The notes under the pieces are model-generated. The model was not told where the DNA came from. It worked only from the letters and a program-made list of their open reading frames with translations, and did not search any database. Below, in pieces: positions 6,387 through 8,346 of a DNA stretch of 8,346 nucleotides. The stretch lies in contig CAIVXW010000222.1 in assembly GCA_903910005.1 (NCBI GenBank), forward strand, positions 1 through 8,346, read 5' to 3'. The first letter of the stretch is position 1. The number at the start of each line of letters is the position of its first letter. The translations under genes and the position numbers were made by a program. The DNA comes from an uncultured Methylococcaceae bacterium (GTDB lineage: Bacteria > Pseudomonadota > Gammaproteobacteria > Methylococcales > Methylococcaceae).

Positions 6387-8346
6387 ATGCTCACGATGTA
6401 TAAGAACGATAAAGAATCCATTGCGTATTCTAGTAGATTTCCCGAAGCTGAGATGCCTCAGATTCAAGTCTTTAATACCCCGCCCAAAGTATTTTTCACG
6501 GAGGAATTGATAGTCGCTGACGGAACCTGCCCACAGATCAGTTCCCTGCTGACGGATGCTCGGTGCGAGGCGATTAGTCTGGGGCTGGACAGCGATCCGC
6601 TGCGGGCAATTACTCAGGAATTGCAGAGTCGGCGTGAGGCAGGTATACCGGTTGGTACCCTGCATATTATTGCTCACGGTGCATCCGGGAGTTTCCGGAT
6701 GGGGGGCATACAGGTTGATGAGGCCTTGATATGGCAACAGGCGGCGAGTATTGCATCCTGGCAGATAAAGCATATTGCGCTCTGGAGTTGCGCGGTTGGT
6801 ATGGATTCTCCGCTGGTTACAATGCTGGCAGACTTGACCGGTGCCCGGGTGTGGGCAACCGCCTCGGTGATTGACCGCGATCATACCGAACTTCAGCCAG
6901 TATCGGAAACGGATGAGTCGGTATCACGTCCGAGTCTGGCCCGGATAGTGGGTGAGGCTGCGGTCGCCAGTATGGATTTCACACTGGCCGAAGTCAGTCT
7001 GGTATTTTCGGAAGGGTATTTGGGTACCCAAACCAGTACTACCAATCAGGCCAACAGCATCAGGCTTTTTGCTGATGCCGGAATAAGTCGGGTTGCCTTT
7101 GTGCAAACCGACGCCAACGGCGATGGCAAGTTTGGCGATTCCGGGTTGCAGGGCAATGACTTGTCAGGTGCCCTGCGAATATACCGCACGGATGGCACCA
7201 TCGTAACTTTGACCGGTGCCCTGAACTGGCGGGAAACTACTGGCAGCAAGATTGAAGTCTTTGGGTTCATTTTTGACGCAGGACAGAATAACGCATCGCT
7301 GGGTATTACCGGTGGCAGCACAGCCAATACCAGCACCAACCTTGGACTTAAGGCTCTGGGTTCGAGTTTCAGTTTTACAACCGGTGAAAATCGTCAAGGC
7401 AATGCGGCCACTGCAGGGTTGCTTGATTCGCTGAATGCGGCATTGGCCAGTTCTGCCCAGCCTTCAAGCATAGCCCTGGTAACCGGTAGCGTGGTCGAGG
7501 GAACTAATCTGGTGTACACCGTTACACTGGATAAGGCCACGCCATTTGCACAGGATTATCTGTTTGCGTTTAGCGGCACTGCTACTGCCGGTACTGACTA
7601 CAACACTACCTACACGTTCTCAAATGGAGTAACCAGGAATGCAGATGGAACCCTGTCAGTTCCGGTTGGGGTGTCCTCTTTCACCGTAACGGTAACCACG
7701 TCGGATGATGCCCTGGTGGAGATCAGCGAAACAGCGATCCTTACCATCGGTGAGAAATCAGCAACAGGTACAATTACCGATAATGACGCGGTAATCGCCC
7801 CTACTCCTTCGGTCTCTGTTGCAGGTTCAGCCAAAGTATCGGAAGGCAGCAACGCCGTCTTCACGGTCAGTCTGGGTGCTGCGTCCACCAGTCCCACCGA
7901 ACTGAGCCTGACCCTCGGAGCCAGTGGCGACCAGGCCACCGCCGGGGGCGATTACGGTAATCTCAGCGCGTACTACTATGTGGGCGATGTCAAAACCCCG
8001 CTGACCGTCACGGCGGGCAAGATCAGCCTGCCTGCCAACGTCAGCCAGTTCTACGTCGCGGTTCCCACCGTCGACGACGACGCCTTTGAAGGCAGCGAAA
8101 GCCTGAGCCTCACTGCCGCCGTCACCGGTGGCAACCAGGGTTCGGCCCGTTCCAGCATCGTCGATGACGGCACTGGCAGCGTCTACGACGACCAGGGTCA
8201 GCCAGTACCGGGTACCCCGGACGATGACCGCATGGCTCTCGGCGTGACCGGCGGGGTTTACAACGAAGGTCAGGGCGTCGCGTTGTTCACGGTTACGGCT
8301 CCCCAGGGTGATCTGGTTAGCCTGGCTCTGAGTGATGTGGATACTA
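6387..8346 (+). CDS. Large DUF4347 / Calx-beta repeat surface or secreted protein, cut at the right edge
   Basis: An open frame of 653 codons continues past the window end. Residues about 33-160 form a DUF4347 domain, with LHIIAHGASG (His97) and LWSCAVG (Cys135), then TGARVWATAS. Residues about 198-335 form a separate unnamed domain with an EF-hand-like loop, DANGDGKFGD, at 242-251. Calx-beta-like modules follow: about 357-467 (TATAGTDY, ending TGTITDND), about 475-595 (ATAGGDY, FEGSESL), and a third starting near 615. In known proteins this order belongs to giant calcium-dependent adhesins exported by type I secretion with a C-terminal signal. In agreement, no Sec signal peptide or membrane segment is visible at the N-terminus. 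An in-frame stop at 6378 limits the start to 6387 or the ATG at 6396; neither has a strong Shine-Dalgarno (GGAA lies close upstream). Whether RTX repeats end the protein cannot be seen. Confidence 0.85.
   Translation, partial: MLTMYKNDKESIAYSSRFPEAEMPQIQVFNTPPKVFFTEELIVADGTCPQISSLLTDARCEAISLGLDSDPLRAITQELQSRREAGIPVGTLHIIAHGASGSFRMGGIQVDEALIWQQAASIASWQIKHIALWSCAVGMDSPLVTMLADLTGARVWATASVIDRDHTELQPVSETDESVSRPSLARIVGEAAVASMDFTLAEVSLVFSEGYLGTQTSTTNQANSIRLFADAGISRVAFVQTDANGDGKFGDSGLQGNDLSGALRIYRTDGTIVTLTGALNWRETTGSKIEVFGFIFDAGQNNASLGITGGSTANTSTNLGLKALGSSFSFTTGENRQGNAATAGLLDSLNAALASSAQPSSIALVTGSVVEGTNLVYTVTLDKATPFAQDYLFAFSGTATAGTDYNTTYTFSNGVTRNADGTLSVPVGVSSFTVTVTTSDDALVEISETAILTIGEKSATGTITDNDAVIAPTPSVSVAGSAKVSEGSNAVFTVSLGAASTSPTELSLTLGASGDQATAGGDYGNLSAYYYVGDVKTPLTVTAGKISLPANVSQFYVAVPTVDDDAFEGSESLSLTAAVTGGNQGSARSSIVDDGTGSVYDDQGQPVPGTPDDDRMALGVTGGVYNEGQGVALFTVTAPQGDLVSLALSDVDT

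Noticed and set aside
6285..6884. Minus-strand open frame of 199 codons opposite the start of the adhesin-like gene
   Set aside because: The plus-strand frame encodes a recognisable DUF4347 domain here; the opposite frame resembles nothing and has no convincing ribosome binding site.
1..8346. Insertion sequences, CRISPR arrays, tRNA or rRNA genes, phage attachment sites
   Set aside because: No transposase-like frame, spaced direct repeat array, cloverleaf or rRNA sequence was seen on either strand.

Overview
The window looks like chromosomal DNA of a gammaproteobacterium with fairly high GC. The divergent rpiA/ilvA pair, a Fur-type control site in front of bfd, full-length rph and prfC, and housekeeping proteins close to their E. 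coli and Pseudomonas counterparts all point that way. The genus cannot be fixed from sequence alone. A pqqE gene suggests a metabolism using PQQ-dependent dehydrogenases, as in many methylotrophs and other aerobes. This last point is inference.

Layout. Positions 1-623 (minus) carry rpiA, cut off at the left edge. A 132-base divergent spacer follows. Then comes ilvA (756-2312, plus), whose end overlaps the convergent bfd gene (2302-2580, minus) by 11 bases. Bfd has a near-ideal sigma70 promoter with a perfect 7-1-7 palindromic Fur-type box lying over it. The 238-base spacer between bfd and rph also holds a stretch on the plus strand that resembles a degenerate or compact cobalamin-riboswitch core. 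Next is a tightly packed plus-strand cluster: rph (2819-3535), pqqE (3547-4668) and prfC (4672-6252), with gaps of 11 and 3 bases. After a 134-base spacer with two small dyads, a large open frame starts at 6387 and runs off the right edge. It encodes an N-terminal DUF4347 domain, an unnamed linker domain with an EF-hand-like loop, and Calx-beta-like repeats. This is the start of a very large surface or secreted protein.

How the genes fit together. rpiA (pentose phosphate pathway) and ilvA (first step of isoleucine synthesis) are housekeeping enzymes that happen to be divergent. bfd is an iron-starvation gene for mobilising iron from bacterioferritin. rph (tRNA 3'-end maturation) and prfC (release-factor recycling) are RNA and translation functions. 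The radical SAM enzyme PqqE sits between them without any other pqq gene in view, which is the main oddity of gene order. The adhesin-like gene is accessory in character.

The observations most worth a second look are the cobalamin-riboswitch-like stretch upstream of rph, the solitary pqqE inside an rph-prfC cluster, and the His/Cys arrangement in the DUF4347 domain, which recalls clan CD (caspase-like) peptidases. No rRNA, tRNA, insertion sequence or CRISPR array was seen.
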